This document shows positions 1-8,176 of a DNA stretch of 17,618 nucleotides, one piece after another. This stretch comes from Verrucomicrobiota bacterium (GTDB lineage: Bacteria > Verrucomicrobiota > Verrucomicrobiia > Chthoniobacterales > UBA10450). The position numbers were made by a program, and so were the translations under genes. Each line of letters starts with the position of its first letter. Positions within the stretch are counted from its first letter, which is position 1. The DNA lies in assembly GCA_003219995.1 (NCBI GenBank), contig QHRC01000199.1:512-18129 (forward strand). The letters are read 5' to 3'. Below the pieces are notes generated by a model that saw only the letters and a list, made by a program, of their open reading frames with translations, did no database searches and was not told where the DNA came from.

Positions 1-990
1 TTCATGTACACGCGCAACAACAATCCAAATCGTCAGGCGCTCGAGGAGGGAGTGAGCGCGCTTGAAGGCGGCGCAGCCGCTGCTGCATTTGGTAGTGGGA
101 CGGCCGCAGCGACGGCTTTGTTCCAGGCACTGGCCCCTGGCGATCACGTCCTCGCGCATGTCGATGCGTATTACGGAACGACACGTCTTCTGCGCGATTT
201 GTTTCTGCGCTGGAAACTGGAAGCCGATTTTATCGACATGAGCGATATCGCCGCGGTGAAAAAAGCGCTGCGGCCAGATACGAAACTGGCGTGGATGGAG
301 ACACCATCCAATCCGCTACTGCGCATTGTCGATCTTGCCGCGATCGCGCAAATCACTCGTGACGTTGGCGCAATTTCGGTTTGCGATAACACCTGGGCGC
401 CGATTATTCAGCGGCCGTTCGATCTCGGTTGCGATCTTATTTTGCATTCGACCACGAAATATTTCGGCGGCCATTGCGATGTCCTTGGTGGGATCATTGT
501 CGGTAAGATCGATAATGAATTTTTCCAGCGCATTCGCAGCATTCAATATTCCGGCGGCGCAGTCCCCTCGCCTTTTGATTGCTGGCTGATCCTGCGCGGC
601 ATGCGCACGTTGCCGTGGCGAATGCGCGCCCATTGCGAGAACGCGGCGAAGGTCGCTGATTTTCTCGTGCAACATCGACAAGTGGAACGGGTGCATTATC
701 CCGGATTATCATCGCATCCCGGCCACGAGATTGCGCGAAAGCAGATGTCGATATTCGGGGGAATGCTTTCGCTGGAAGTAAAAGGCGGTCGCGACGCCGC
801 GATAAACGTCACGGCAAAAACGAAAATCTTTACGCGCGCGACGAGTTTAGGCGGCGTGGAAAGCTTGATCGAACATCGCGCTTCGATCGAAGGTCCCGGC
901 ACAACCTCGCCGGAAGGCCTTCTCCGATTGTCAATCGGGCTCGAGAATGCCGACGACCTGATCGAGGACCTCGATCAAGCGCTTAGCTAA
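1..990 (+). CDS. Cys/Met-metabolism PLP-dependent enzyme (cystathionine gamma-synthase/beta-lyase family), 5' partial
   Basis: The frame is open from base 1, so the start lies outside the window. Families of this fold run about 380-400 aa and roughly the first 55 residues are missing. Visible from the Met at base 4: MYTRNNNPNRQALE (the usual Y-[ST]-R-x-x-NPT motif), the cofactor-binding GSGTAA, the pyridine-contacting Asp in CDNT (D128), the Schiff-base Lys in STTKYFGGH (K152) and the C-terminal signature SLGGVESLIEH. The enzyme should act in trans-sulfuration or methionine synthesis in the cytoplasm. The sequence does not decide between gamma-synthase, gamma-lyase and beta-lyase. The stop TAA (988-990) overlaps the 3' end of the convergent murJ by 8 bp. 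Confidence 0.93.
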   Translation, partial: FMYTRNNNPNRQALEEGVSALEGGAAAAAFGSGTAAATALFQALAPGDHVLAHVDAYYGTTRLLRDLFLRWKLEADFIDMSDIAAVKKALRPDTKLAWMETPSNPLLRIVDLAAIAQITRDVGAISVCDNTWAPIIQRPFDLGCDLILHSTTKYFGGHCDVLGGIIVGKIDNEFFQRIRSIQYSGGAVPSPFDCWLILRGMRTLPWRMRAHCENAAKVADFLVQHRQVERVHYPGLSSHPGHEIARKQMSIFGGMLSLEVKGGRDAAINVTAKTKIFTRATSLGGVESLIEHRASIEGPGTTSPEGLLRLSIGLENADDLIEDLDQALS

Positions 991-2559
991 ATCGATGCCG
1001 GATTAAATCGAAAACCTCGCGAACTTCATCTACGCGCAGCAAAAATGCTGCAGAAAAAAATGTTGTCGCGCTAACTGCAATCGCGACGACCAGTGCGCAC
1101 AATTTTTCTAAAAACGGCAAGCGTTCCCAAGCATCGAGCCACCAGTAGTTCGCGGCCCAGCAAACCAGCGCGAGGAGCACGGCGGCTGCGCAAATCTTCC
1201 CGAGGCCGGCGAGCATCCGGCGCGTCTCCAGCCTGCGCGTGTGTCGCCACATTAGACCGTAGAGCAAAAAAAAGTTTATCGTCGCCACCAGGCTTGTCGA
1301 AAACGCAAGGCCGCGATGTCCCCAGCCAAGCCGGAATGTAAAAAGCCAGTTGAGAAAAAGATTCGAGCCAATTGCGAGAAAACTAACGACCATTGGTGTG
1401 TTGCGTTTGCCAATCGCGTAAAATGCCGGCGTCAGCACTTTCAGCACGGAGTATGAAACGAGACCGACTGCGTAAAATTGCAGCGCGCCCGCGGTTTGCC
1501 GGGTCATCTCCGCGGTGAATCGCCCGTGTTGGTAAATCACGCTGATGATCGGCGACGCGAGGCCGAAGGAATGGTGAGCAGAAACGCCAGGCGCATGCCG
1601 CGCGCGAGGATCGCGCGGAACTCGTCCATGTTTCCCATCGCCGCACTTTTCGAGACGAGCGGCAGTGTGACAGTGCCGATTGCGACGCCGAAGATTCCGA
1701 GCGGCAATTGCATCAGACGAAACGCGATGTTTAGCCAGCTTACGGGACCGTTGCCGAGGCTCGCCGCGAATCCGCTGTTGACGAGGACGTTTACCTGTAC
1801 CGCGCTCGCGGCGATCACGGCCGGGCCCATCAGCCCAAGTACCGTGCGCACGCCTTCGTCGCGCCATTTGAAATCGGCGCGGTATTTGTAGCCGACACAG
1901 CGCAGCGATGGAAATTGCGCAGTCAATTGCCACATGCCGCCGATGAGCGTCCCAATTGCCAGGCCGGTGAGCGAACGCGCGCCGAAATGCGGATCGAGCC
2001 ACCAGCCAATCGCGACACCGCCGATGATGGAGCCGAGGTTGAAATAGCTCGATGCCATCGCCGGCGGGCCAAAGATATGCTTCGCGTTGAGCATTCCCAT
2101 CACCAGCGCCGCGAGCGACACGAGCAGCATGAACGGCCACATGATTCGCGTCAGCAAAATGGTCAGCGCAGTTTTGTCCGGCGGCCAGGCCGACCACGTG
2201 AGAAGATCGACAAGTTGCGGCGCAAAGACGATGCCGAGCAGCGTGACCGCGCTCATAAAAACGGCCGTGAGCGTTGCGACTTTGTTCGCCAGCCGCCATG
2301 CAGATTCCTCACCATCGGTTGCGATTTTTCCTGAAAACGTCGTGATGAACGCCGTGGACAGCGCACCCTCGGCAAACAGATCGCGCAACAGATTCGGGAT
2401 CCGAAATGCCATCAAAAATGCGTCGAGGTTTTTTCCGGCACCGAAAAGCCCGGCGAATACCTGCTCGCGAATCAATCCGAGGACACGGCTGCACAAGATC
2501 GCGATCCCGACGACGCCCGTCGCACGCGTGCTGATATGTCGATCTTGCGCCGCAGCCAT
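983..2559 (-). pseudogene. murJ: MurJ-like lipid II flippase, interrupted by a frameshift near 1556-1566
   Basis: The first part (ATG 2557-2559, read down to about 1567) gives about 330 residues of a typical MurJ/MviN: TRATGVVGIAILCSRVLGLIREQ at the N-terminus, RIPNLLRDLFAEGALS, then multiple membrane segments up to LAFLLTIPSA. The remainder lies in another frame, beginning around ASPIISVIYQHGRF and ending RHRFS with TAA at 983-985; this frame is open on to upstream sequence but is MurJ-like only below about 1580. Joined, the product is about 526 aa, close to the usual 510-530. Family members have roughly four to five more residues between IPSA and LASPI, so a loss of 13 or 16 nt explains the break better than a single-base slip. 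MurJ moves lipid II across the inner membrane for peptidoglycan synthesis and is normally essential. It lies 52 nt downstream of nif3 on the same strand. Whether the break is real or an assembly fault cannot be told here. Confidence 0.88.
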
Positions 2560-2611
2560 CGGCGAACAAAGAACAACGTCTGAGAATTTACGAAAGTGAA
2601 AACTTCCGGGA

Positions 2612-3367
2612 TTAAAGGCCGGTTGGGCAATCGATGAATTGCCACGGTACCGAGAATTTTTTCGACAAGCGTGTGGCGAGCGCTTTCACCCCGAACGTTT
2701 CGGTGGCGTAATGGCCGCCGAGGAGAAGATTAACTCCGAGTTCTTCGGCGGCAACGGCGGCCCAATGCGGCGCTTCGCCGGTGATGAACGTGTCGATCTC
2801 TTCCCGCTCGACGCGATAAATTTCCGAACCGGCGCCGCCGGTGATGATCCCGATCGTTTTTGTCTTTTTCGGACCAAAGTTAAACACTTTAACCTTTCCG
2901 GCTACCGACTTTCCGAGTTTGCGCACAAGTTCGTCGCAGGAAATCGAAGCGCGCACTTTCAAGCCGATGAGTTGCCCTTTCTCTTCCAGAAATGGCGCCG
3001 CCGATCTTAGGCTCAGCGCCGCGGCGAGTTGCGCATTATTCCCGACAATTGGGTGCACATCGAGTGGCAAATGGGCACTGTAAACAGCAATCCCGTTTTC
3101 AAGCGCCAGTTTCAATTGTCGATGAAATACGCCGGTAACGGTTTGCAGTCCCGGCCAGAACAATCCGTGATGCACGAGCAAAAGATCAATATCTTGCCTC
3201 GCGGCTGCCTCCAATACGCGCGTTGAAATATCCACCGCCGCGCCGATTTTCGTGACCCGACCGGAGTTTTCGATCTGCAAACCGTTTAACGCATTTTCCC
3301 AGTCGCCAATTTCGCGAATGCGCAGATACCGGTCTGTATGTTCAACTATTTGTTGAAGCGAAGTCAT
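2612..3367 (-). CDS. Nif3-like dinuclear metal centre hexameric protein (NIF3/YbgI family)
   Basis: 251 aa. The start at 3367 (MTSLQQIVEH) is chosen because the open frame upstream translates a dispersed repeat (SERSRGIS) rather than protein, and AAAAAGG lies 6 nt before this ATG, the only good Shine-Dalgarno-like site in the window. Family marks: WENALNGLQIEN (24-34), the metal-binding HH in LLVHHGLFW (H66, H67), SAHLPLD (98-104), the second metal site GGHYATETFG (H219, E223), and a C-terminal IDCPTGL. Known relatives form a toroidal hexamer with a two-metal site; their reaction is not settled. The usual linker is short here, without the PII-like insert of longer members. murJ follows 52 nt downstream, probably in one transcript. 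Confidence 0.92.
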   Translation of the reverse strand: MTSLQQIVEHTDRYLRIREIGDWENALNGLQIENSGRVTKIGAAVDISTRVLEAAARQDIDLLLVHHGLFWPGLQTVTGVFHRQLKLALENGIAVYSAHLPLDVHPIVGNNAQLAAALSLRSAAPFLEEKGQLIGLKVRASISCDELVRKLGKSVAGKVKVFNFGPKKTKTIGIITGGAGSEIYRVEREEIDTFITGEAPHWAAVAAEELGVNLLLGGHYATETFGVKALATRLSKKFSVPWQFIDCPTGL

Positions 3368-3387
3368 CGTCAGCCTTTTTGAATAGT

Positions 3388-3418
3388 GAGAGATTCCTCG
3401 ACTTCGCTCGGAATGACA
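3388..3418 (-). repeat. Dispersed repeat with GAGCGAAGTCGA core (copy 1)
   Basis: The minus strand carries GTCATTCCGAGCGAAGTCGA followed by GGAATCTCTC. The 12-base core GAGCGAAGTCGA (3398-3409, minus) recurs in the opposite orientation at 3905-3916. Similar words are widespread intergenic repeats in several phyla, often mistranslated as CHSERSEES-like peptides. It lies between the divergent starts of nif3 and the zinc-ribbon gene. Confidence 0.6.
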
Positions 3419-3471
3419 AGAACACGAACTTTTCTTGACGAATCGCTTGCGTCTTGTGAATTTCACCAAAC

Positions 3472-3792
3472 GTGGAGTACACCGACGCACCTCCGGCGGA
3501 GCAGCAATCTGGCGGCGCGAGCACGATGCCGTGTCCGTATTGCGGAAACTTGCTGCCCAAAAACGTGGACAAGTGCAATCGCTGCGATTGGACGCGCAAA
3601 GAAACAGAAACTGCGGAAGGTAAAGCGAGCGACGCGGTTGCCGTGCTCTTAAGCATCATTCCGGGACTGGGCCATATTTATAAAGGACACAAACTCGCCG
3701 GTTTCTTGTGGATGGCCGGGGCGATTCCGGCGGGGATCTTTGTGCTGCTGGCGGCATTCGCGTCCGCCGGTTTCGGGGCCTGTTTGCGGTGA
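3472..3792 (+). CDS. Small zinc-ribbon membrane protein, frameshifted near its C-terminus
   Basis: Read from GTG 3472; ATG 3526 (MPCPYCGN) is an equally good start, since neither has a ribosome site. A four-Cys zinc ribbon, CPYCGN...CNRCDW (CxxC-x10-CxxC), is followed by a polar stretch and LLSIIPGLGHIYKGHKLAGF, a motif of TM2-like small membrane proteins, then a long hydrophobic segment. As written it stops at 3792 after GACLR. Adding one G to the GGGG run at 3775-3778 joins it to another frame that runs GGLFAVMLHAYAIEDWVVP and ends at TAA 3858-3860, giving a product with two membrane segments and an acidic tail. I take 3860 as the native end. Function unknown. Confidence 0.65.
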   Translation: MEYTDAPPAEQQSGGASTMPCPYCGNLLPKNVDKCNRCDWTRKETETAEGKASDAVAVLLSIIPGLGHIYKGHKLAGFLWMAGAIPAGIFVLLAAFASAGFGACLR

Positions 3793-3880
3793 TGCTTCAT
3801 GCTTACGCGATCGAAGACTGGGTCGTGCCCGCAAAAGACGACGAAGGCGAACAGTATTAAGATTGACAATCGCTTCCCCC

Positions 3881-3964
3881 GTAGCGACGCTCGGCGCCTG
3901 TCCTGAGCGAAGTCGAAGGGAGCGTCGAAATTAAATGCATCCGGCGGTCACAGACCGCCGCTAC
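3881..3964. repeat. REP/BIME-like element 1 (GTAGCG...CGCTAC ends)
   Basis: Two hairpins face each other, each with GTAG at its foot. Left: GTAG (3881-3884), then CGACGCTC (3885-3892) pairing with GAGCGTCG (3920-3927); the long loop holds copy 2 of the GAGCGAAGTCGA repeat (3905-3916). Right: CGGCGGTC (3942-3949), loop ACA, GACCGCCG (3953-3960), then CTAC (3961-3964), which is GTAG on the minus strand. The ends GTAGCG and CGCTAC are perfect inverted repeats. The right foot contains the epimerase stop codon. GTAG-footed hairpin pairs are the hallmark of REP elements moved by RAYT (TnpA-REP) enzymes; no such gene is in the window. Confidence 0.75.
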
Positions 3965-5022
3965 AACTTCACCGCCCGATGAATTTCCTCCAAAATCTCA
4001 CCCAGATCGTAGCGAAACTTCCACGCCGGATAGTGTTGCTGAAACTTCCGCACGTCACTGATCCACCAGACGTGGTCGCCATTTCGGTTTTCCTCTTCGT
4101 AATGCCAGGTTAATTTTCGCCCGCTGATCTTTTCGCACATCTCGATCGCTTCCAGCATCGAGCAATTGCAGTGGCGGCTGCCGCCGATGTTATAAACTTC
4201 CCCGAGGCGCGGCGCGCGGATGAATTCGGCAAACGCTTCCACCAGATCGAAGCTATGGATGTTGTCGCGCACTTGTTTGCCTTTGTATCCAAAAACGCGG
4301 TAGGGCCGGCCACTTACCGTGCAGATCATGAGATAAGAGAGAAACCCGTGCAGCTCCGTGCCGGCGTGCGCCGGTCCGGTCAGGCAACCGCCGCGAAAAC
4401 AAACGGTCGGCATTCCGAAGTAACGTCCATATTCCTGCACGAGAAGATCGGCTGCAGCTTTTGAAGCCCCGAAGAGGGAATGCTTCGTCTCATCGATGCT
4501 CATCGTTTCGGAAATTCCCGGCTCGTATTCATGTCCTGTCTCGATTTCCCAGCGCTTTTCGAGCTCGCGCAGCGGCAGCCGATTCGGCGTGTCGCCATAA
4601 ACTTTGTTTGTCGATGTAAAAACAAACGGCGCCTCGGGACAAAAATTTCTCGCCGCTTCCAGCAAATTAAGCGTGCCGTTGGCATTGACACTAAAATCGG
4701 TCTGCGGATCGCGCGCCGCCCAATCGTGCGACGGTTGCGAAGCGGTATGCACAATCGCATCGATCTTTTCGCGATGTTGCTTGAATACCTCCGTGACTGC
4801 CGGCGCATCGCGAATGTCGATGTTGTGGTGCTCGTAACCGCGAACATTTGCGATCAAATTGTCGCGCATTTTCTTCGTCGAAGCTTCCGCGCCGAAAAAT
4901 TGTGCGCGCAGGTCATTGTCCATACCCACGATATGCGCGCCATCCTGGCTAAATCGTTTGACTGTTTCCGAACCAATCAATCCCGCTGATCCGGTAACGA
5001 TAAGCGTGCGAAGGGTGCTCAT
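3961..5022 (-). CDS. NAD-dependent epimerase/dehydratase, CDP-tyvelose 2-epimerase-like
   Basis: 353 aa, extended short-chain dehydrogenase. Rossmann motif GSAGLIG at 11-17, acidic MDND after the second strand, STNKVYGD at 137-144, [20 protein letters not shown] at 209-228 and [16 protein letters not shown] in the C-terminal part. The last two resemble CDP-paratose/tyvelose 2-epimerases, so a nucleotide-sugar epimerase for surface polysaccharide is likely; the substrate is not proven. The position of the catalytic Tyr (YxxxK) reads SLFGASK, with F184 before K188. It stands alone, with its stop TAG inside a REP foot at 3961-3964. No ribosome site before ATG 5022. It is not clustered with glycosyltransferases on this strand. 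Confidence 0.87.
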   Translation of the reverse strand: MSTLRTLIVTGSAGLIGSETVKRFSQDGAHIVGMDNDLRAQFFGAEASTKKMRDNLIANVRGYEHHNIDIRDAPAVTEVFKQHREKIDAIVHTASQPSHDWAARDPQTDFSVNANGTLNLLEAARNFCPEAPFVFTSTNKVYGDTPNRLPLRELEKRWEIETGHEYEPGISETMSIDETKHSLFGASKAAADLLVQEYGRYFGMPTVCFRGGCLTGPAHAGTELHGFLSYLMICTVSGRPYRVFGYKGKQVRDNIHSFDLVEAFAEFIRAPRLGEVYNIGGSRHCNCSMLEAIEMCEKISGRKLTWHYEEENRNGDHVWWISDVRKFQQHYPAWKFRYDLGEILEEIHRAVKL

Positions 5023-5083
5023 GGCCTGTCTGGAAATGTCCCAGCTCCTACAGCACCGTGTCTCATGAATGCGTCTGGCCTGA

Positions 5084-5779
5084 TCAGTTTTCGGCCAGAA
5101 TCCAGGTTACCTCGCCCGCGCTCGGATTCACCCGCGACGCAGGATATTTCGGATCGCCTTTGAGCACGCCGTCAATCAGCTTTTCTCGTTTCGTCGCGTT
5201 CACTAAAAAACAAATCTGCCTCGCATGATTGATGAGTGGAAACGTAAAGGTCAATCGCCAGGAATTGAATTGCGGGACAAAGTTCGCGATCACACGACGG
5301 GTCGTTTCCTCCAACCCGGCCGTTCCCGGAAACAACGAAGCGGTGTGACCGTCGTTGCCGAGACCGAGCAGGATGAGATCGTGCCGGTAAATCGGTTCGC
5401 CGCGCTGAGTCGCGAGAAGATCAATATAGTCCTGGTAATCTTCCGCCGCAATTTGTGGCTCGATCTCGCCGCGCATTCGCATGATCGATTTGTCGGGCAA
5501 GTGTGCGGGAATGAAGAGGGTCTCGCGAGCCATGCGATAATTGCTTTGCTCGTCATCCGGCGAGACGCAGCGTTCGTCACCAAAAGTGATGAGAATCCTT
5601 TGCCAGAGCAGATCGCGGCCGGTGCGCGCCAGTTCCGTGTAAACCGGGCGCGGCGTGTTCCCACCGGAAAGCGCGATGCGAAACTCGTTGCGTTCCGCCA
5701 GCGACTTGCGGGCAAGATCGACAATGAAGTTCACGGCGTCAGTCGCAAAATCTTTCGTACGGATAATCTCGCGGCCCAT
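5084..5779 (-). CDS. pgl: 6-phosphogluconolactonase
   Basis: 231 aa from ATG 5779 ([11 protein letters not shown]). A longer in-frame start at 5869 would overlap msrA by 86 nt and adds unrelated sequence. SGGNTP at 38-43, [16 protein letters not shown] at 66-81 and [15 protein letters not shown] at 138-152 are the family's three signatures. It hydrolyses 6-phosphoglucono-lactone to 6-phosphogluconate in the oxidative pentose phosphate pathway, in the cytoplasm. The length matches the short DevB/SOL form. Its start lies 4 nt after the msrA stop, so the two are likely translated together; an NADPH supply next to a reductase makes sense. zwf and gnd are not in the window. Confidence 0.93.
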   Translation of the reverse strand: MGREIIRTKDFATDAVNFIVDLARKSLAERNEFRIALSGGNTPRPVYTELARTGRDLLWQRILITFGDERCVSPDDEQSNYRMARETLFIPAHLPDKSIMRMRGEIEPQIAAEDYQDYIDLLATQRGEPIYRHDLILLGLGNDGHTASLFPGTAGLEETTRRVIANFVPQFNSWRLTFTFPLINHARQICFLVNATKREKLIDGVLKGDPKYPASRVNPSAGEVTWILAEN

Positions 5780-5783
5780 GCGC

Positions 5784-6260
5784 TCAAATCGCGCAATGCG
5801 ATTGGCCGCGTTTCTCCAGATAACGCTGGTGATATTCCTCCGCACGCCAAAATTTCGGCGCCGGCTCAATTTGCGTCACGATCGGCCGGCGAAAACGTCC
5901 GCTCTTGTCGCTCTTTTCTTTCGACGCTTGGGCCGCCGCCTTTTGCCCGGGCGAATGATAGAAGATCACGGAGCGATATTGCGTGCCGACATCAGGACCC
6001 TGACGATTCAACGCGGTTGGATTGTGATTTGACCAAAAAACATCAAGAAGTTCATCGTAGCTAATCTTTGACGGATCGAACTCCACTTCGACGACTTCGG
6101 CGTGGCCAGTTTCATCGGTGCAAACATCTTCATAAGTGGGATTCTCTTTCGTTCCGCCAGCGTAGCCAACCGCGGTCGAAGTGACGCCTTTGAGGCTTCG
6201 GAAAATTTCTTCCACACCCCAAAAACAACCCGCGCCGAAGGTCGCTTTCTCTTTCGTCAT
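5784..6260 (-). CDS. msrA: Peptide-methionine (S)-S-oxide reductase
   Basis: 158 aa. The catalytic motif GCFWG is at 11-15 (C12), followed by YAGG at 33-36, [21 protein letters not shown] at 43-63, [11 protein letters not shown] near 90-100 and the C-terminal [11 protein letters not shown] Cys three residues from the end (C156) can act as resolving cysteine; C47 is a second candidate. It reduces the S-epimer of methionine sulfoxide in proteins, using thioredoxin. Single-domain: no MsrB follows. It is the first gene of a tight pair with pgl (4 nt). Confidence 0.96.
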   Translation of the reverse strand: MTKEKATFGAGCFWGVEEIFRSLKGVTSTAVGYAGGTKENPTYEDVCTDETGHAEVVEVEFDPSKISYDELLDVFWSNHNPTALNRQGPDVGTQYRSVIFYHSPGQKAAAQASKEKSDKSGRFRRPIVTQIEPAPKFWRAEEYHQRYLEKRGQSHCAI

Positions 6261-6317
6261 GCCGGACGATGAAACGAAAATACTTGATGCGCAAGGCGAG
6301 TCGTTTCGCTGGTTGTT

Positions 6318-6377
6318 TGTAGCGACCCTCTGTCAGCGTCGCACTAATTCCATCGGCGGTCCGAGACCGCCGCTACA
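6318..6377. repeat. REP/BIME-like element 2 (TGTAGCG...CGCTACA ends)
   Basis: Seven-base perfect inverted ends. Left hairpin: GTAG then GCGAC/GTCGC pairing around 6322-6342. Right hairpin: CGGCGGTC (6354-6361), loop CGA, GACCGCCG (6365-6372), then CTACA. The right half is identical in stem to element 1 (3942-3964), and only the loop differs. It sits 6 nt beyond the fabG stop and fills about half of the gap between fabG and msrA, where it could also protect or end the fabG transcript. Confidence 0.75.
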
Positions 6378-6383
6378 GAAGAG

Positions 6384-7127
6384 TTACATCACCATGCCGC
6401 CATCGACGCATAATACGTGGCCGGTGATATAACTGGCTTGCGCGGATGCCAGAAAAGCCACGGCGTTTGCTACGTCCTCCGGCTCGCCGACACGCCCGAG
6501 CGGAATCCTGCTAATGATAATTTTCTGCACTTCCTCTGAAAGCGCATTCGTCATGTCAGTCACGATGAATCCGGGAGCGACCGCGTTAACTGTGATATTG
6601 CGGCTGGCCAGCTCGCGCGCGAGCGATTTAGTCAGACCAATCAAGCCGGCCTTGCTCGCGGCGTAATTGGTCTGGCCCGCGTTGCCAATCAAGCCGATCA
6701 CGGAGCTGATGTTGATGATGCGGCCGCTGTGCTGCTTGATCATCGCGCGCTGCACCGCTTGAACAAAATTGAATGCGCCGCGCAAGTTGGTGTTGATCAC
6801 GGTGTCCCAATCGTCGATCGACATCCGCATGCTGAGTCCGTCGCGTGTGACACCGGCGTTGTTCACCAGGATGTCGATCTTGCCGAAATCCTCGAGGATT
6901 TTTGAGCCGATTTCCTGCACCGCGGCATGATCCGCTACGTCGACGGCGTAGGCTTTCGCCGAATCTGCGCGAGCAACGTTTAATGCTTCCGCCGTGCGCT
7001 CGGCATTTTCTTCGCTGCGACTCACGCACGCGACGCGCGCCCCATTGCTCGCCAAGCGCGCTGCAATTGCGTGTCCGATCCCTCGCCCCGCGCCGGTGAC
7101 AACCGCAACTTGGTCTTCAAATCTCAT
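6384..7127 (-). CDS. fabG: 3-oxoacyl-[acyl-carrier-protein] reductase
   Basis: 247 aa, a classical short-chain dehydrogenase. TGAGRGIG at 11-18 binds NADPH, NNAG at 89-92 and N114 are structural/catalytic, and S142, Y155 and K159 (NISSVIG...NYAASKAG) form the active site. The C-terminal PGFIVTDMT and GEPEDVANAVAFLAS...VDGG are typical of FabG. It reduces 3-oxoacyl-ACP in fatty acid elongation. fabD and acpP, its usual neighbours, are absent here, so another SDR role cannot be excluded, but similarity to true FabG looks close throughout. The start at 7127 has only AGG directly against the ATG. Confidence 0.93.
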   Translation of the reverse strand: MRFEDQVAVVTGAGRGIGHAIAARLASNGARVACVSRSEENAERTAEALNVARADSAKAYAVDVADHAAVQEIGSKILEDFGKIDILVNNAGVTRDGLSMRMSIDDWDTVINTNLRGAFNFVQAVQRAMIKQHSGRIINISSVIGLIGNAGQTNYAASKAGLIGLTKSLARELASRNITVNAVAPGFIVTDMTNALSEEVQKIIISRIPLGRVGEPEDVANAVAFLASAQASYITGHVLCVDGGMVM

Positions 7128-7203
7128 CCTGAAGCTGCAATCCTGCGCTGTCGCGCAAGAGTGTCAACGAAGGAGAAACTGCAATCGACGTAAAATTCAG
7201 AAT

Positions 7204-8175
7204 TCAGGAAGCAAAGATCTTCAAAAATGCCACTTCGATCGCGAGCGCTTCTTGGATGTTGCGGCCGAGATGATCCCGCAATTCCTCAAGTCGGCGGATT
7301 CGGCGCAGAATTTCGGGCGTGGTGAAGCGCTTCGCTACGGCGGCAGTCTGCATTTTCGCGGCTGGCAAATCCCGCATATTCAAATCGTTGCTCGCGCGCA
7401 GAACGTCCGACCACCATTTAAGCAGCGTTTCGATGAGCGCGGCGCGGCGCTGGATATAAAGACTTTCGGCCAGGGCCTTGTAATATTCTTCCCGGTCTTC
7501 GAGCCACGCGCCATCGGTTGAATTTCGGTAGCGTGCTTCTTCGCGCTCCAGCAGTTCCGCATTTTCCATTTTGATTTGTTCGCGGATCGCGCTGAGCAGA
7601 CGCTGAAAACCCTGGGCGATCCGGTAAGCATATTGAATGCTCCATGTTCGCTCGTCCGCCGCGTCTCCGAGGAAGTTTACCAACTCTGCTTCTTCGGCAG
7701 TAACCTGTTGCTTGTCGCTGGTCGCGAGCGGAATCGCAATGCAACGCGAAATAATTGTATCGGGCAAGGCCTCGGGTAGTGCGCTAAGCAGAAGCAGCAA
7801 CGAATCCTTCGGCGGTTCTTCCAGCGTTTTCAGAAATGCGTTCGCCGCTTGCGGTTGAAGCCGATCTGCTTCGGCAATAATCGCTACTTTGCGGCGACGC
7901 GCTGGCGCGCGCATTTGCAAGGCATGCTCAAGCGCGCGCACTTGCTCGATCACAATGCGCCGGGATTTCGATTCAGGCTCGGCCACAGAAATTTCCCGCG
8001 CCCTCGCCGAGAAAACGTCGCCCGGCTTCGTGCCATTTACAAGACTGGCCAGCTCCGCGGCGAGCAAGCGTTTGCCGCTGCCGGGCAACCCAGAAATCAA
8101 ATAGGCGTGCGCGAGCCGGTTCTGCTCGTAGGCCCGTCGTAAATATTCCAGCGCTGCTGTGTGCGAAAACGCCAT
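7204..8175 (-). CDS. holB: DNA polymerase III delta' subunit-like clamp-loader ATPase fold protein
   Basis: 323 aa. HAYLISGLPGSGKR (23-36) is a degenerate Walker A with GKR in place of GK[ST]; KVAIIAEADRLQPQAANAFLKTLEEPP (96-122) is the DnaX/HolB signature, followed by DTIISRC (139-145). The C-terminal third is helical, as expected for the clamp-loader collar. The four-Cys zinc module of most delta' and tau subunits is absent: C145 is the only cysteine. Delta' is not an ATPase in E. coli, so a weak P-loop is tolerable. Its ATG lies 1 nt after the tmk stop; tmk-holB is a common bacterial gene pair and supports the assignment. Confidence 0.88.
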   Translation of the reverse strand: MAFSHTAALEYLRRAYEQNRLAHAYLISGLPGSGKRLLAAELASLVNGTKPGDVFSARAREISVAEPESKSRRIVIEQVRALEHALQMRAPARRRKVAIIAEADRLQPQAANAFLKTLEEPPKDSLLLLLSALPEALPDTIISRCIAIPLATSDKQQVTAEEAELVNFLGDAADERTWSIQYAYRIAQGFQRLLSAIREQIKMENAELLEREEARYRNSTDGAWLEDREEYYKALAESLYIQRRAALIETLLKWWSDVLRASNDLNMRDLPAAKMQTAAVAKRFTTPEILRRIRRLEELRDHLGRNIQEALAIEVAFLKIFAS

Positions 8176-8176
8176 T

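Noticed and set aside
1537..1600. Programmed -1 frameshifting in murJ
   Set aside because: No slippery heptamer is present at the junction, and the joined protein lacks about five family residues, which points to a deletion.
3368..3490. 41-residue N-terminal extension of the Nif3-like protein
   Set aside because: It translates the dispersed GAGCGAAGTCGA repeat and has no family match; the start at 3367 fits the family.
5023..5083. CCTACAG near 5047-5053 as a fifth REP foot upstream of the epimerase
   Set aside because: Only one foot and a 4-bp stem (CTGG/CCAG) can be drawn; no inverted end is present.
7139..7167. TTGACA on the minus strand (7162-7167) with CAGGAT 16 nt downstream as a fabG promoter
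   Set aside because: The -10 match is poor (3 of 6) and would leave a leader of only about 6 nt before the ATG at 7127.
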